DNA of 64,000 bases from NCBI RefSeq assembly GCF_014695915.1, contig NZ_JACJPF010000036.1, positions 1 to 64,000 on the forward strand, read 5' to 3'. The translations under genes and the position numbers were made by a program. Position 1 is the first letter of the stretch. Every line of letters begins with the position of its first letter. Shown in pieces: positions 52,100 to 63,249 of this stretch. The notes under the pieces are model-generated. The model did not search any database. It saw nothing but the letters and a program-made list of their open reading frames with translations, and was not told where the DNA came from. The DNA is from Trichocoleus sp. FACHB-40. GTDB taxonomy: Bacteria; Cyanobacteriota; Cyanobacteriia; Cyanobacteriales; FACHB-T130.

Positions 52100-55000
52100 T
52101 TAAGCGTTGCTATTGATACTCAGCAAGACCTCACCTTTAATCATTCGCTGCGCTGCATCGAGAAGCACCTCTTCCAAATAAGGCTTGGTAAAGTAACCCT
52201 TAGCTCCGAATTGAGCTGCCATTTGCTGGTGCTTGCTAGCGCCGCGAGAGGTCAGCATTGCCACTGGCAGATGGCTAAGTGTGGGGTCTTTCTGAATCCG
52301 CGAGAGCAGCTCCAGACCGTCCATGCGGGGCATTTCAATGTCACAGAAGACAATCTCGCAAGGTAGACCAGAGCGGAGCTTATCCCAGGCTTCCTGACCG
52401 TCGCGGGCTTGTTCCACGCGGTATCCCGCCTTGTTGAAGGTCATAGAGAGCAGTTCGCGCACCGTAATCGAGTCATCCACAATCAAGACCATCGGATCGG
52501 TCTTAACCTCTGGAACTTCCACAGGCGCAGGAACACCACTCTTATCCCACAGAGACACGCCACGGTCTTTTCCGATTCGTCCCGTTGCTAAGTCAATCAG
52601 CTCTAGAACGTCGGCAATAGGCATAATCCGACCATCCCCCAGGACAGTAGCACCAGCAACGCCAAGGGGCTTGGGTACGGGGCCTTCCAGTTGCTTAATT
52701 ACAATTTCCTGCTCGCCTAACACCTGATCGACCTGGACGGCAATGTAGTTGCCAGAACTGCGTAGCACTACAACCGAAATCATATCGTCGTCCCGTTTGC
52801 CGCCGTAAACGTTGCCTCGACTGAGGTGACGATTGTATGTCAGCAATTCACTAAGAGGTTGGAAGGGCATTAATGAATCGCGCCAGTAGATACAGGTCTG
52901 ACCTTCAGCGTTAGTTTGGATGCGTTCTTGAGGCACATCCAGCATATCTTCCACCCCATCCATTGGAAAGGCAATGCGCGTTCTGTCGATCAAGCAGCAG
53001 AGGGCTTTACAGATACTTAAGGTGAGGGGTAGGCGGACGGTAAAGGTGGTTCCCTTGCCCAACGTGGAGTCTGTGTTAATGACACCGCGAATTTCGGTCA
53101 AGTTTTCCCGAACTACGTTCATCCCAATACCACGACCTGCGAATTCGTCTTCTTTGTCTTTGGTAGTAAAACCGGGGTGGAACAGCAGATCGTACACATC
53201 CAAGCGGGTCATGGTTGTGGCTTGATCTGGGGTAATCAAACCCTTTTCAATCGCTTTGCTTTTCACCCTTTCGGCATCAACACCTGCTCCATCATCAGAT
53301 ACAGAAATCACGGTTTGGTTGCCTTGGTGGAAAGCGCGGATGGTAATCCGACCTACGGGCGGTTTACCAGCAGCTTTACGCACTTCTGGGGTTTCAATAC
53401 CGTGGGTAATGGCATTGTTAATCAGGTGCGTCATCGGGTCGGAGAGGTGTTCTAGGATCACTTTGTCGAGCAAGGTTTCCCGACCTTCGATGTGCAGTTC
53501 TGCTTGCTTGCCACAACGGATAGAAATGTCGCGCACGGCACGGGGTAAGCGATCGGCTGTATTGGCAAAAGGCACCATTCGACTTCGCGTCAGCCCTTCT
53601 TGCAGCTGAGAGGTTATCTGCCGGAGCATCCGAGCCACCTGATCGGTTTCATCGACCAGGAATTCGATGTCAGCAGCCGACTCTCGGACTCGGACAATCA
53701 GCTCAATGATTTCCTGGGATAAGGTGTGGAAAGGCGTAAACAAATCGAGTTCTAGCTCACCCAAACCAAATCGGCTATTTGGGGGGGTATTATCTTGGGA
53801 TTGGGAATCGCGATCGCCGCGTGGGTTGAACCGATTACCCTGACGGCTGGCGAGGAGGGAGCTTTCCAGAAGCGATCGCTCATACCGATCCTGCATTCTC
53901 GCACCCACATCGCTGAGTTGCTGTACCTGGTGCAGTAAGTTATCCAAGAATTGCCGCAGGCGTTCTTGATCCTGCTCCAAGGTGTTGCGGTTCACGACCA
54001 ATTCCCCAACCAGGTTGCTGAGGTTATCCAGATGTTTGACTGGCACCCGCATTGTTTGCTCGAACACCTTAATTTGGCGGGTACGATTCACCGGGCGAAC
54101 TGGACTAGAGCTGGTTTTCGCACTCCTTGGTACGCCCATTGTCTCCTCAGCTTGCCCCAGCAGTATCTCCAAATCCCCAAATTCATCATCAATAGTGTTG
54201 CTTGCGGGTGCAGCGCTCTTGGATGCCTGCTTCGCTTTGGGAGTAATGGCCTGCGGTTCATCTCCTAGTAAGGCTTCCAGGTCAGCAAACTCATCGAGTA
54301 TATCTGCTGATGCCGTCTCCTGTTCACCCAGCAAGGAATCTAACTCGTCAAACTCATTGTTTAGTACCAGGTCAGGGGTTATTTGATCCCCGATTGCATC
54401 CTCACCCAGCAAGGAATCTAACTCGTCAAACTCATCTGCTCCCAAAAATTCGGCGGTTGATACCTTGTCTTCTTCAAAAGACAGAGAGTTAAAATCAGCG
54501 GTGCTTAGTCCTTCAGTCGTTTCAGAAGTCTCAATCTCATTTTCTTCTTCTGCTGTCAAGCCCCAAAGAGCTTCTATCTGATTCAGCTGATTTGTAGCGA
54601 TCGCTAAATCTTGTGAAGGCATCTGGGCAGTAAACAGATCCTCCTCAAAATCTAGCATATCTCCGATTTCGGCTGGCTCAACACCTAACAAATCCGCTTG
54701 GGTCAAGTCCGCATCTTCAGGCACGGCTGCTGACAGCATATCCCAGTCTGCATCCAGTTCACTGCCCAACAAATTGTCTGCATCCAAATCCAGCGCCTCA
54801 TTAGTTGCAGACACATCCTCACCGAACATATCTTCCAGACTTTCGGTGGGTGACATTGCTGCTGGTGAGATATCCCACTCGGCGTTCATGTCGTCGCTGG
54901 CAAACAAATCTTCAGTAGTTCCAGACAAATCCTCACCGAACATATCGTCCAGATTTTCGAGTTCCAGCGATTGAGTAGTTACAGACAAATCCTCACCAAA

Positions 55001-58000
55001 CATATCGCCCAGATTTTCGGCTTCAACTAGAGGTGTGGCTGACAAATCCTCACCGAACATATCGTCCATTTGGGTGGGTGTGGCTGACAAATCCTCACCG
55101 AACATATCGTCCATTTGGGTGGGTGTGGCTGACAAATCCTCACCGAACATATCGTCCATTTCGGCGGCTGCTGGCATTGAAGACATATCCCACTCAGCGT
55201 TCATGTCGTCGCTGGCAAACAAACCTGACTCTGATAGTTCCAGCCCCTCAGTAGTTCCAGATAAATCCTCACCGAACATATCGTCCATTTCGGCTGGTGT
55301 GGCTGACAAATCCTCACCGAACATATTGTCCATTTCGGCGGCTGCTGGCATTGAAGACATATCCCACTCAGCGTTCATGTCCATGTCGTCGCTGGCAAAC
55401 AAACCTGACTCTGATAGTTCCAGCGCCTCAGTAGTTCCAGACAAATCCTCACCGAACATATCGTCCATTTCGGCTGGTGTGGCTGACAAATCCTCACCGA
55501 ACATATTGTCCAGATTTTCGAGTTCCAGCGCTTGAGTAGTTCCCGATAAATCCTCACCGAACATATTGTCCAGATTTTCGGCTGGTGTGGCTGACAAATC
55601 CTCACCAAACATATCGTCCATTTCGGCGGCTGCTGGCATTGAAGACATATCCCACTCAGCGTTCATGTCCATGTCGTCGCTGGCAAACAAACCTGACTCT
55701 GATAGTTCCAGCGCCTCAGTAGTTCCAGACAAATCCTCACCGAACATATTGTCCATTTCGGTAGGCATTGCTGACAAATCCTCACCGAACATATCGTCCA
55801 GATTGTCGAGTTCCAGGGCTTGAGTAGTTGCAGACAAATTCTCACCGAACATATCGTCCATTTCGGCTTCGGCTGCTGGTATTGCTGACAAATCCTCACC
55901 GAACATATTGTCCAGATTGTCGAGTTCCAGCGCTTGAGTAGTTGCAGACAAATCCTCACCAAACATATTGTCCATTTCGGTGGGTGTGGCTGACAAATCC
56001 TCACCGAAAATATTGTCCATTTCGGCTTCGACTGGTGCCATTGAAGACATATCCCACTCAGCGTTCATGTCGTCGCTGGCAAACAAACCTGACTCTGATA
56101 GTTCCAGCGCCTCACTAGTTCCAGACAAATCCTCACCGAACATATTGTCCATTTCGGTAGGTGTGGCTGACAAATCTTCACCAAACATATCGTCCATTTC
56201 GGCGGCTGCTGGCATTGCAGACAAATCCTCACCGAACATATTGTCCATTTCGGCTGGTGTGGCTGACAAATCCTCACCGAACATATCGTCCAGATTGTCG
56301 AGTTCCAGCGCTTGAGTAGTTCCAGACAAATCCTCACCGAACATATCGTCCATTTCGGCTTCGGCTGCTGGCATTGCAGACAAATCCTCACCGAACATAT
56401 TGTCCATTTCGGCTTCGACTGGTGGTGTGGCTGACAAATCCTCACCGAACATATCGTCCATTTCGGCTTCGACTGGTGCCATTAAAGACATATCCTCACC
56501 GAACATATCGTCCATTTCGGCTTCGACTGGTGCCATTAAAGACATATCCCACTCAGCGTTCATGTCATCGCTGGCAAACAAACCTGACTCTGATAGTTCC
56601 AACGCCTCAGTAGTTCCAGATAAATCCTCACCGAACATATTGTCCATTTCGGCTGGTGTTGCAGACAAATCCTCACCGAACATATTGTCCAGATTTTCGG
56701 CTTCGACTGGTGCCATTGAAGACATATCCCACTCAGCGTTCATGTCGTCGCTGGCAAATAAATCCTCATCTGATAGTTCCAGTGCCTCAGTAGTTGCTGA
56801 CAAATCCTCACCGAACATCGACTCGATGTTTTCGGCTTCTATTGGTGGCACGGTTGCTGAGGGAATTTCCCAGTCTGGGTCAGTTTCAGTAGATAACAGG
56901 TTTTGTTCATTCCAATCCAACGCATCTGTACTTGAAGATGGTTCGGTATCAAACACAACCAGGCTATTTTCTGCGTCATCAAAAACTGATGATTCTAAAG
57001 ACGTGTCGGCTCTATTAAATAAGTCATCGGAGGATGGAAGGGTTGCTGACTCACTTAAGTTTGTGTCAAACAGTTCAGTGATATTCTCGTCTTGGGTAGT
57101 ATCAAAAGCATCCTCATCTGTATTTGCTTCGGATAGGTTAAAGCCCGTTAAGTCTAGGCTGCTATCCCAGTCAGAAGTTTCAGTTGCTTCTGGTTCTTCA
57201 CTAAAGAAGTTATCCAGTGGTGTATGGGGGGTTTCTTCGTTGAGTTCGGTGAAGTCTAAGTTCAGCGGTTCGTCTAGATATTCGTTAACATTTTCCTCTG
57301 GTGTCGCGCTTTCGGCTGCACTATCCCAATCCATGTTGAAGGGACTGGGGTGAGGACTGTCTAAATCAAGCAATTCCAGTGCATCTGTTGTGGTTGCTGT
57401 TTCTGAGGTTTCAGAGAGTGCAAATGGATCGCCTGCTGCCCATTCACTGGGTATTTCCAGATTATCTAAAGCTGATAATGGATCTTCAAGCTGAGTTTGA
57501 TTAAATTCCTGGCTGTTTGGATCTTCGTCTGCTGAGGTTGATTCTGATAGAACTGGGTTGTCGATTGTATCCCACGCCAAGTCGGCTGCTGACCCGTTTT
57601 CTGTGTCTGCTGGATTGGTGTCTTCAGTATTGGAAGTGAAGGGCCAGTTAAAGTCAAGGTTCACATCATTTACAGCATTGGTTTCGCTAGAAGCGATCGC
57701 ATCCTCATCTGGCATAGCTTCGCCTACCCCATCCAAACCAAACGCTTCTAGTTCCTCTGCGGTACTTCCATTTTCCTCTAGCCAAAGGTCGCCGTTTTCG
57801 TCTAACACCAGTTCTTCTAAAACATTCTGACTCTCTGGTGTAGCAACTGGCGTTTCAAACAAATTCAAGTTGCTAAAGTCTGGTTCTTCTTCCCAACCAG
57901 CATCTGTCGTCCAACTTTCGTCATTTGCCATCATACCGCCGTTCAAATTGTCGCTCAAAGCGGCATCGGCATTTAGCTCATCGGCAAACATTGAATCTGA

Positions 58001-59989
58001 CCAATCTTCAGGAGAATTGGTCAAAGATGGCTCTGTTTCTGAAACACCATCAAGTATTTGCAAATCTTCACTCGACCAGTCCGCAGTCCAGTCATCTGCT
58101 GGTTCTGTGGTGGACATCACTGGTTGAGTGTCCCAATCTTCTAGTTCGTTGTCGGAAGTTTCTCCTGTCAATTCAAAGTCGAACGACTCCAGTGAATCAG
58201 GTGCTGCATCGAAAATAGATTCATTTTCGTCGGTATCTGTACCCACAGCATTCCCATCCTCGCCAAATGATTCTTCCAAGTCTGCCGCTGCTACAGCCAT
58301 TTCCACATTGTCAGCAGCCAGAATGACAACCAAATCTTCATCACTCAGTTCGGTTGCTTCTGTGGCTGTTGTTGCGATTTCTGGTGAATCGGATTCTTCC
58401 TCGTCTATGAAATTATCGTCCCAGAGACTGCTTAAATCTTCTGATGTCGTATTGAGCGAACTATCGTCCTCAAATAGCATATCGGCAAAGCCATCATCAA
58501 CCGATTGGAGAGAAGGTTGCTCATCTACTGTTGCTTCGTCTACAAAGTCTTCGCCAAATAAATTGGTTAATTCGTCTCCCCCTGTGGCTGTGGCGGAGGG
58601 TTTTGCTACTCCACTTAATGAATCGCCCAAAAGATCGGAAAAATCATCGAAAGAATCGCCTTCTTCGTCAAAATCGCTTTCCCCGTGACGCTCATTTACC
58701 AGGTCATGACCAACATCGCTGAGGACTTCTTCTTCTTGCCAGGTTTCATCTAGTTCCGGACTTTCGCCTTCAAAGAGGTCTGCGAGGCTGTTGAGTTCTG
58801 CCATCCCGACTTCTGGCCCGCTGGGGTCGGCGCGGTGGGTGGCTGATTCTTTACTCCGACCTTTGTTATTAGCTGGCTCAAAGAACATATTATCTACGTC
58901 TGGCGAAAGGGCTTGTTCCTGCCAAGAAGTAGCGCCAGAGGACACGGAGGCAACGATTTCTTCTTGGATTGGCGTATCGGCGTAGCGATCGCCATCAATG
59001 GCCGCGTGATGATTGTGGAGATTTCCCGCCTCTACTGCCAATACGGTGCGATCGCTTGTCTGGTGTGCTGGCTCAAAAGTAGCGATCGCTCCGTGGAGAT
59101 AGTTGTCTGCTTCGTGAGTTTCACCAGTCGCGACTACAGCAGTTAACGGTATCAGTGCTTTTAGCTGGGAACTTGGCTCTATTGATGTTTCCCGACCTGC
59201 CAACACCAGTTCTTGAGCTTGTTTTATCTCTTTAATAACGACGCTGGCAAGAGTGCGATAGGAATTTTCTGGATTAGCGATCGCGCTTCCCGTTGTCCGA
59301 ATCAACTGCGACCATTTTGGCAACTCAAATTGCTCGCCCAAAAGCTCTAAACTGCCGCAGATTTCCTGAAGTTTTTCCCTACACCTGGCAGAGTCCGGCT
59401 GCTTAAATAACTGCAACATCTCCCGCAGCTGGCTCAGCACATCGCTTGTAAATACGCTTTTTTGCGCCTGCCCATCTCGAACGCTGCTCCCAGCGTACTG
59501 TGCAGACATTACCATTGGTGTCTCAGCCTTAGTGCCGTTAGCCGCCTCTAAAGCCATGCCGCCAGCCCCGCCTACCAGCAACGCCATGTGCTGGTTTAGT
59601 TCCTCAAATACAGGCTCCACCCCTGACATGATGCTGTTGGCAATATCTTCCGTCAGACCGAACGGGCCGCTTAGTTGCTCTATCAGTTCCTTGAGAGTAT
59701 CAGAAACTCGCAAAAACAGGGACTCCAGCTTTTGGTCAATCTTCACCGGACACTCTTTGAGAATTTTAAAAGAGTCTTCTAAGCGGTGGGAGGCTTTCTG
59801 AATGCTATTGAGTCCTAGCATTGCCGCCCCTCCTTTAACCGAATGGGCGGCGCGGAATACTTCATTTACCATTTCCGGGTCTTCAATCGTGCTTTGCAGA
59901 TTCATCAAACCCTGTTCAATGGTGTTGAGGTGGTCTTTAGCCTCCTCAATAAAGTAGCCCATGATTCGCTGTTGTTGTTCCGGCTGCAT
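52100..59989 (-). CDS. Giant CheA-type histidine kinase/response regulator hybrid (PilL/HmpE-like)
   Basis: Histidine kinase core of a pilus-type chemotaxis system. 2629 residues, about two to three times the usual size. Hpt domain at about 1-105 with phospho-acceptor His49 in AAHSVKGGAAML. A very acidic linker runs from about 380 to 1960; within it, residues about 1050-1720 hold 29 copies of a DMFGEDLS-type motif. The conserved C-terminal kinase has a dimerisation part (MRVPVKHLDNLSNLVGELVVNRNTLEQ, from about 1965), ATPase (DPMTHLINNAITHGIETPE, GAGVDAERV, GRGIGMNVVRENL), a CheW-like domain (about 2335-2475), and a receiver (about 2495-2620) with Asp2550 in FCDIEMPRMDG. Downstream of the MCP gene on the same strand. 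Confidence 0.95.
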   Translation of the reverse strand: MQPEQQQRIMGYFIEEAKDHLNTIEQGLMNLQSTIEDPEMVNEVFRAAHSVKGGAAMLGLNSIQKASHRLEDSFKILKECPVKIDQKLESLFLRVSDTLKELIEQLSGPFGLTEDIANSIMSGVEPVFEELNQHMALLVGGAGGMALEAANGTKAETPMVMSAQYAGSSVRDGQAQKSVFTSDVLSQLREMLQLFKQPDSARCREKLQEICGSLELLGEQFELPKWSQLIRTTGSAIANPENSYRTLASVVIKEIKQAQELVLAGRETSIEPSSQLKALIPLTAVVATGETHEADNYLHGAIATFEPAHQTSDRTVLAVEAGNLHNHHAAIDGDRYADTPIQEEIVASVSSGATSWQEQALSPDVDNMFFEPANNKGRSKESATHRADPSGPEVGMAELNSLADLFEGESPELDETWQEEEVLSDVGHDLVNERHGESDFDEEGDSFDDFSDLLGDSLSGVAKPSATATGGDELTNLFGEDFVDEATVDEQPSLQSVDDGFADMLFEDDSSLNTTSEDLSSLWDDNFIDEEESDSPEIATTATEATELSDEDLVVILAADNVEMAVAAADLEESFGEDGNAVGTDTDENESIFDAAPDSLESFDFELTGETSDNELEDWDTQPVMSTTEPADDWTADWSSEDLQILDGVSETEPSLTNSPEDWSDSMFADELNADAALSDNLNGGMMANDESWTTDAGWEEEPDFSNLNLFETPVATPESQNVLEELVLDENGDLWLEENGSTAEELEAFGLDGVGEAMPDEDAIASSETNAVNDVNLDFNWPFTSNTEDTNPADTENGSAADLAWDTIDNPVLSESTSADEDPNSQEFNQTQLEDPLSALDNLEIPSEWAAGDPFALSETSETATTTDALELLDLDSPHPSPFNMDWDSAAESATPEENVNEYLDEPLNLDFTELNEETPHTPLDNFFSEEPEATETSDWDSSLDLTGFNLSEANTDEDAFDTTQDENITELFDTNLSESATLPSSDDLFNRADTSLESSVFDDAENSLVVFDTEPSSSTDALDWNEQNLLSTETDPDWEIPSATVPPIEAENIESMFGEDLSATTEALELSDEDLFASDDMNAEWDMSSMAPVEAENLDNMFGEDLSATPAEMDNMFGEDLSGTTEALELSESGLFASDDMNAEWDMSLMAPVEAEMDDMFGEDMSLMAPVEAEMDDMFGEDLSATPPVEAEMDNMFGEDLSAMPAAEAEMDDMFGEDLSGTTQALELDNLDDMFGEDLSATPAEMDNMFGEDLSAMPAAAEMDDMFGEDLSATPTEMDNMFGEDLSGTSEALELSESGLFASDDMNAEWDMSSMAPVEAEMDNIFGEDLSATPTEMDNMFGEDLSATTQALELDNLDNMFGEDLSAIPAAEAEMDDMFGENLSATTQALELDNLDDMFGEDLSAMPTEMDNMFGEDLSGTTEALELSESGLFASDDMDMNAEWDMSSMPAAAEMDDMFGEDLSATPAENLDNMFGEDLSGTTQALELENLDNMFGEDLSATPAEMDDMFGEDLSGTTEALELSESGLFASDDMDMNAEWDMSSMPAAAEMDNMFGEDLSATPAEMDDMFGEDLSGTTEGLELSESGLFASDDMNAEWDMSSMPAAAEMDDMFGEDLSATPTQMDDMFGEDLSATPTQMDDMFGEDLSATPLVEAENLGDMFGEDLSVTTQSLELENLDDMFGEDLSGTTEDLFASDDMNAEWDISPAAMSPTESLEDMFGEDVSATNEALDLDADNLLGSELDADWDMLSAAVPEDADLTQADLLGVEPAEIGDMLDFEEDLFTAQMPSQDLAIATNQLNQIEALWGLTAEEENEIETSETTEGLSTADFNSLSFEEDKVSTAEFLGADEFDELDSLLGEDAIGDQITPDLVLNNEFDELDSLLGEQETASADILDEFADLEALLGDEPQAITPKAKQASKSAAPASNTIDDEFGDLEILLGQAEETMGVPRSAKTSSSPVRPVNRTRQIKVFEQTMRVPVKHLDNLSNLVGELVVNRNTLEQDQERLRQFLDNLLHQVQQLSDVGARMQDRYERSLLESSLLASRQGNRFNPRGDRDSQSQDNTPPNSRFGLGELELDLFTPFHTLSQEIIELIVRVRESAADIEFLVDETDQVARMLRQITSQLQEGLTRSRMVPFANTADRLPRAVRDISIRCGKQAELHIEGRETLLDKVILEHLSDPMTHLINNAITHGIETPEVRKAAGKPPVGRITIRAFHQGNQTVISVSDDGAGVDAERVKSKAIEKGLITPDQATTMTRLDVYDLLFHPGFTTKDKEDEFAGRGIGMNVVRENLTEIRGVINTDSTLGKGTTFTVRLPLTLSICKALCCLIDRTRIAFPMDGVEDMLDVPQERIQTNAEGQTCIYWRDSLMPFQPLSELLTYNRHLSRGNVYGGKRDDDMISVVVLRSSGNYIAVQVDQVLGEQEIVIKQLEGPVPKPLGVAGATVLGDGRIMPIADVLELIDLATGRIGKDRGVSLWDKSGVPAPVEVPEVKTDPMVLIVDDSITVRELLSMTFNKAGYRVEQARDGQEAWDKLRSGLPCEIVFCDIEMPRMDGLELLSRIQKDPTLSHLPVAMLTSRGASKHQQMAAQFGAKGYFTKPYLEEVLLDAAQRMIKGEVLLSINSNA
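54790..56840. repeat. Coding repeat array: 29 copies of a FGEDLS motif
   Basis: On the minus strand the unit reads EM(D/N)(D/N)MFGEDLSATP, and a longer composite unit adds EALELSESGLFASDD and MNAEWDMSSMAPVEA. I count 29 motifs with FGED or FGEN. On the plus strand the unit is seen as CAAATCCTCACCGAACATAT. Units vary in spacing (13 to about 55 residues) but stay in frame. Near-identical copies such as those at 55180-55440 suggest recent expansion. Confidence 0.95.
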
Positions 59990-60238
59990 AGCAGTGTCCC
60001 TATCAGTGCTGAGTGCTGAGTGCGTAGCACAGGTGTCTCGCCTGTGTGTCCTGATGATTGCTGAGTGCTGTCTCTTGAGTAGATTGCTTTTAATGTACCC
60101 AATCTACTCAAAATCGACATCACCAGTCATTAGCCATTAGCCGTTAGTCAGTCTTCAGGCAAGATTTTTCAACTTCTTGAAACGAAGTCATGTTTTAACA
60201 ACTTTCCCACCTTCCAACCTGACAACGCCAACTGACCC

Positions 60239-63121
60239 TTATTTTCCCTCGGTAGCTTCGATGCGGAAGCGTTCCACGGAAGTCAGCAAATCTCGCGCCA
60301 CGCCGACCAGATTTTGCAGCGCATTTGACACCCTCTGAGCTTCCTGTGAAGTTTCTTGCGCGGTCAGTTCCACCGACTGCATCACCTGAGCCACAGCAGA
60401 AGAAGTTTCTGTCTGTTCCACAGTGTCAGCGGTAATCGAACGCACTAGCGCATCAATGCGATTTGACACCTGAATGATGTCTTCTAAACTGCGCTTTGCC
60501 TGTTCTGCCCGTTTAGTTCCCTCAATTACCTGCTGGGTGCCTTCTTCCATTGCCGTCATCACCGAACCCGTTTCCTGTTGGATTTGTATCACGATCTGCT
60601 CAATTTCCTTAAGAGCTTTCGCGGCTCGGTCTGCCAGTTGTCGCACTTCATCTGCCACCACCGCGAAGCCGCGACCTGCTTCGCCAGCCCGTGCTGCCTC
60701 AATACTGGCATTTAACGCCAAGAGGTTAGTACGGGAGGCAATTCCGGAAATCAAGGCGACGATCTTGGAAATTTCCTGGGAAGATTCCGCAAGTCTCTTG
60801 ACTTTTCGAGTTGTTTCTGCTACTGTTTCCCGGATTTGCAGAATACCAGCAACAGTTCTTTCCACCGACTCACCACCCCGGAGGGCGGTAGCAGAGGCGG
60901 CACGGGCAACATCTTCAGCTTCTCGCGCATTCTCCGCAACGCGCTGAATCGATCCGGTCATCACCTGAACTGAGTTCAGAGTTACTGCCAACTCTTCTGC
61001 CTGACGCAACGCATCACTTGACAGACTACGGGCGAAAGATTCGCTATCAGTAGCATTTTTACTAACTTGTCGCGCTGCCATTTTCACCTGCTGCACAATT
61101 TCCCGCAGGTTTTGAATTGTCAGGTTAAACGAGTCGGCAACCGCTCCCAACACGTCGGCGGTGACTTCTGCTTGTACGGTGAGATCCCCACGAGCAGCAC
61201 CTTCCACGTCATCCAACAGTCGAATAACTTGCCGTTGTAAGTCTTCTTTGGCTTGCTCTTGCTCTTCGGCTTTACGTTGGGATTCTGATGTGGTAATCAG
61301 GATAACGCGAGACATTTGGTTAAAGCCAGCGGCTAGGGTGCCAAATTCGTCTTCTGTGTAGACAGTAGCTTGAGCGTTAAAATTGCCACTTGAAACTGAT
61401 TCAAATTGGTTTTGCAGGTCTTCAGTGGCTCTTTTAATTTGTTGAGTTGTGATTCGCCCTAAAGCTAAAGTTGTGCCAAAGCTAGCGGCACCTGCAAAGA
61501 GAGTCATGACCCAGCCAGTGCTGCGGAGATGGTTAACAATGGGGCCTTTGTTGGCTTGGGGAGAGGCGTTGGCGGAGATTTGGCTAACTACGGCGACGAC
61601 GATGGCGGAAACTACTCCTGCGATCGCAGCTGCAATCAGCGGTTTTCTTTTTAAAGGAGCATTTTCATAGAAAGCAAGCGGCCCTTGCTCAACGGTAACG
61701 TTTGCCTCAGCTCTAGTAACATCTGGGGAAAAATGCGGTACTTGTTCGCTAGTTCCAGTGAAGGTGAAATTTTCATCATCCTGAACGCTAGTACCCAGAT
61801 CGCCAGCTTGTCCAGATGGAATTCGCTTATCTACTTTCCGGACAAAATCTTTGGGCGAAGATCGCCGGGAAATTCCACTCAAGTCTGAATTTCCCGAAGT
61901 GAATCCTTGACTATTGCCTTCACGTTGCAGATCGAAATCCGGAATACTAGCTAAATCATCGCCAAAATCACCAAATTCGTCTAAAAAGTCGCTGCTACTT
62001 GTATGTAGTCCGCTACTACTGGGAGTATCTGATGAAAGTGAATCCAGCGAGTCATAGTTAATTGCTTCGTCAAAAGCCTCAAAATCAAAATGCTCTTGAG
62101 CGCTGTTGCCGTTTTGGTCTGAGTGAGATACAAAAGTTACGTCTTCATGGTAAGGATGAGTCTCAAACGACCGATTTCGGGAGCCTATCGAGTCACTTAT
62201 CGTTCCATACGGTTCAGTGTCGTCTGTGGAACCCAGGCTATCATATCCAAAACTGTCGTCTGGAGTTAGATCGTTTTCCAGCTCTTTTGCCCTCATTAAA
62301 AGAGTTTCATCTTCAAGAGGGAAGCGCTCGAAATTGTTTGTTTCTAGAGAGTCAGCAGCATTTGGAAGTTCATATGTCGAACTTTGACTAATATCGAATG
62401 TGTCATCACCCGTAAATTCATCATTCGGCAGTTCATCAAATTCACTAAAGGCATCGATAGGAAACAAAGCCGGATTGTTGGATGCTACCGGATCGTCCAA
62501 ATCATTTTCAGACCACGATTGTACAAACGGATCGTGATAGCTTGCTGGTGTCTCCGGAGTTGAATTCTCAAAAGCCTGATTACCAAAAGGATCAGCCTCT
62601 GGGTAAGCCTCTATATCTTGAAAATCTCCGGAGTCAAAATCATCTAGAGAGCCGAAATTTTCCGTCTCCATGTCTGAAGCTGGCGAGGAATTCCATGCCT
62701 CGTTAGGGTCTGGATCTTCCAGAGAATTCCAGGACCCTATTCCTTCAGGAATATAATTGTCACCATCCGCGAATTCTTCGTGGTTGCCTGACTCATACGT
62801 TTCAACTGGCGGATTAGACTCTACACCAACTGATTCCGAGTAGTTTTGACAAGAAACAGCGTATTCTATTCCATTGTTGGCACAATCAATAAATTCTGCA
62901 TTGTCAGTAAGGCTAGGCACCAACTCATATTGTTCCCGTGCGATGTCATACTGCCGTAACCCATAACAGTAAATATGACCTTTCAGGATTCGAGCATTCG
63001 GATCATCCGGATAATGTTCGACCAAGCGATCGATAATAGTAGCCGCCTCTTCGTAGTTACCCAGAGTGTATGCCGAAAAGGCGTGTTGATATTCTTGTGA
63101 GTAATCGGTACTTGATTTCAT
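60239..63121 (-). CDS. Methyl-accepting chemotaxis protein with TPR N-terminus (PilJ/HmpD-like)
   Basis: 960 residues from ATG at 63121; the longer open frame upstream translates only the A/T repeat. N-terminal 75 residues are a TPR-like segment ([39 protein letters not shown]). A long acidic linker (about 100-480) is followed by two membrane segments (about 490-512 and 538-558), a HAMP domain (about 558-612), a second HAMP-like segment, and the MCP signalling domain (about 690-930) with the hairpin [35 protein letters not shown]. Sits between CheW and CheA genes. Likely senses pilus or membrane state; the input is unknown. Intergenic to CheA 249 bases. Confidence 0.93.
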   Translation of the reverse strand: MKSSTDYSQEYQHAFSAYTLGNYEEAATIIDRLVEHYPDDPNARILKGHIYCYGLRQYDIAREQYELVPSLTDNAEFIDCANNGIEYAVSCQNYSESVGVESNPPVETYESGNHEEFADGDNYIPEGIGSWNSLEDPDPNEAWNSSPASDMETENFGSLDDFDSGDFQDIEAYPEADPFGNQAFENSTPETPASYHDPFVQSWSENDLDDPVASNNPALFPIDAFSEFDELPNDEFTGDDTFDISQSSTYELPNAADSLETNNFERFPLEDETLLMRAKELENDLTPDDSFGYDSLGSTDDTEPYGTISDSIGSRNRSFETHPYHEDVTFVSHSDQNGNSAQEHFDFEAFDEAINYDSLDSLSSDTPSSSGLHTSSSDFLDEFGDFGDDLASIPDFDLQREGNSQGFTSGNSDLSGISRRSSPKDFVRKVDKRIPSGQAGDLGTSVQDDENFTFTGTSEQVPHFSPDVTRAEANVTVEQGPLAFYENAPLKRKPLIAAAIAGVVSAIVVAVVSQISANASPQANKGPIVNHLRSTGWVMTLFAGAASFGTTLALGRITTQQIKRATEDLQNQFESVSSGNFNAQATVYTEDEFGTLAAGFNQMSRVILITTSESQRKAEEQEQAKEDLQRQVIRLLDDVEGAARGDLTVQAEVTADVLGAVADSFNLTIQNLREIVQQVKMAARQVSKNATDSESFARSLSSDALRQAEELAVTLNSVQVMTGSIQRVAENAREAEDVARAASATALRGGESVERTVAGILQIRETVAETTRKVKRLAESSQEISKIVALISGIASRTNLLALNASIEAARAGEAGRGFAVVADEVRQLADRAAKALKEIEQIVIQIQQETGSVMTAMEEGTQQVIEGTKRAEQAKRSLEDIIQVSNRIDALVRSITADTVEQTETSSAVAQVMQSVELTAQETSQEAQRVSNALQNLVGVARDLLTSVERFRIEATEGK

Positions 63122-63142
63122 TTGCCTTCCCCAGCTAAAGAA

Positions 63143-63177
63143 GTAAAAAGTAAAAAGTAAAAAGTAAAAAGTAAAAA
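63143..63177. repeat. Heptanucleotide tandem repeat (GTAAAAA)
   Basis: Five copies of the 7-base unit GTAAAAA, immediately upstream of the MCP start on the minus strand. TTTTGCC units lie on the other side at 63219-63249, next to the CheW gene end. Both are the same period as the tracts at 30314 and 45225. Confidence 0.85.
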
Positions 63178-63249
63178 TCAAGAAAAAAAGAAATATAAAA
63201 CTGCAAAAAAGTTTTTTCTTTTGCCTTTTGCCTTTTTACTTTTGCCTTT

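Noticed and set aside
54774-57353. Long plus-strand open frames opposite the CheA repeat array, one of 317 codons
   Set aside because: They are low-complexity shadows of the repeated minus-strand unit (DKSSPNISSISA) and contain no independent signature. Absence of stops follows from the repeat's composition.
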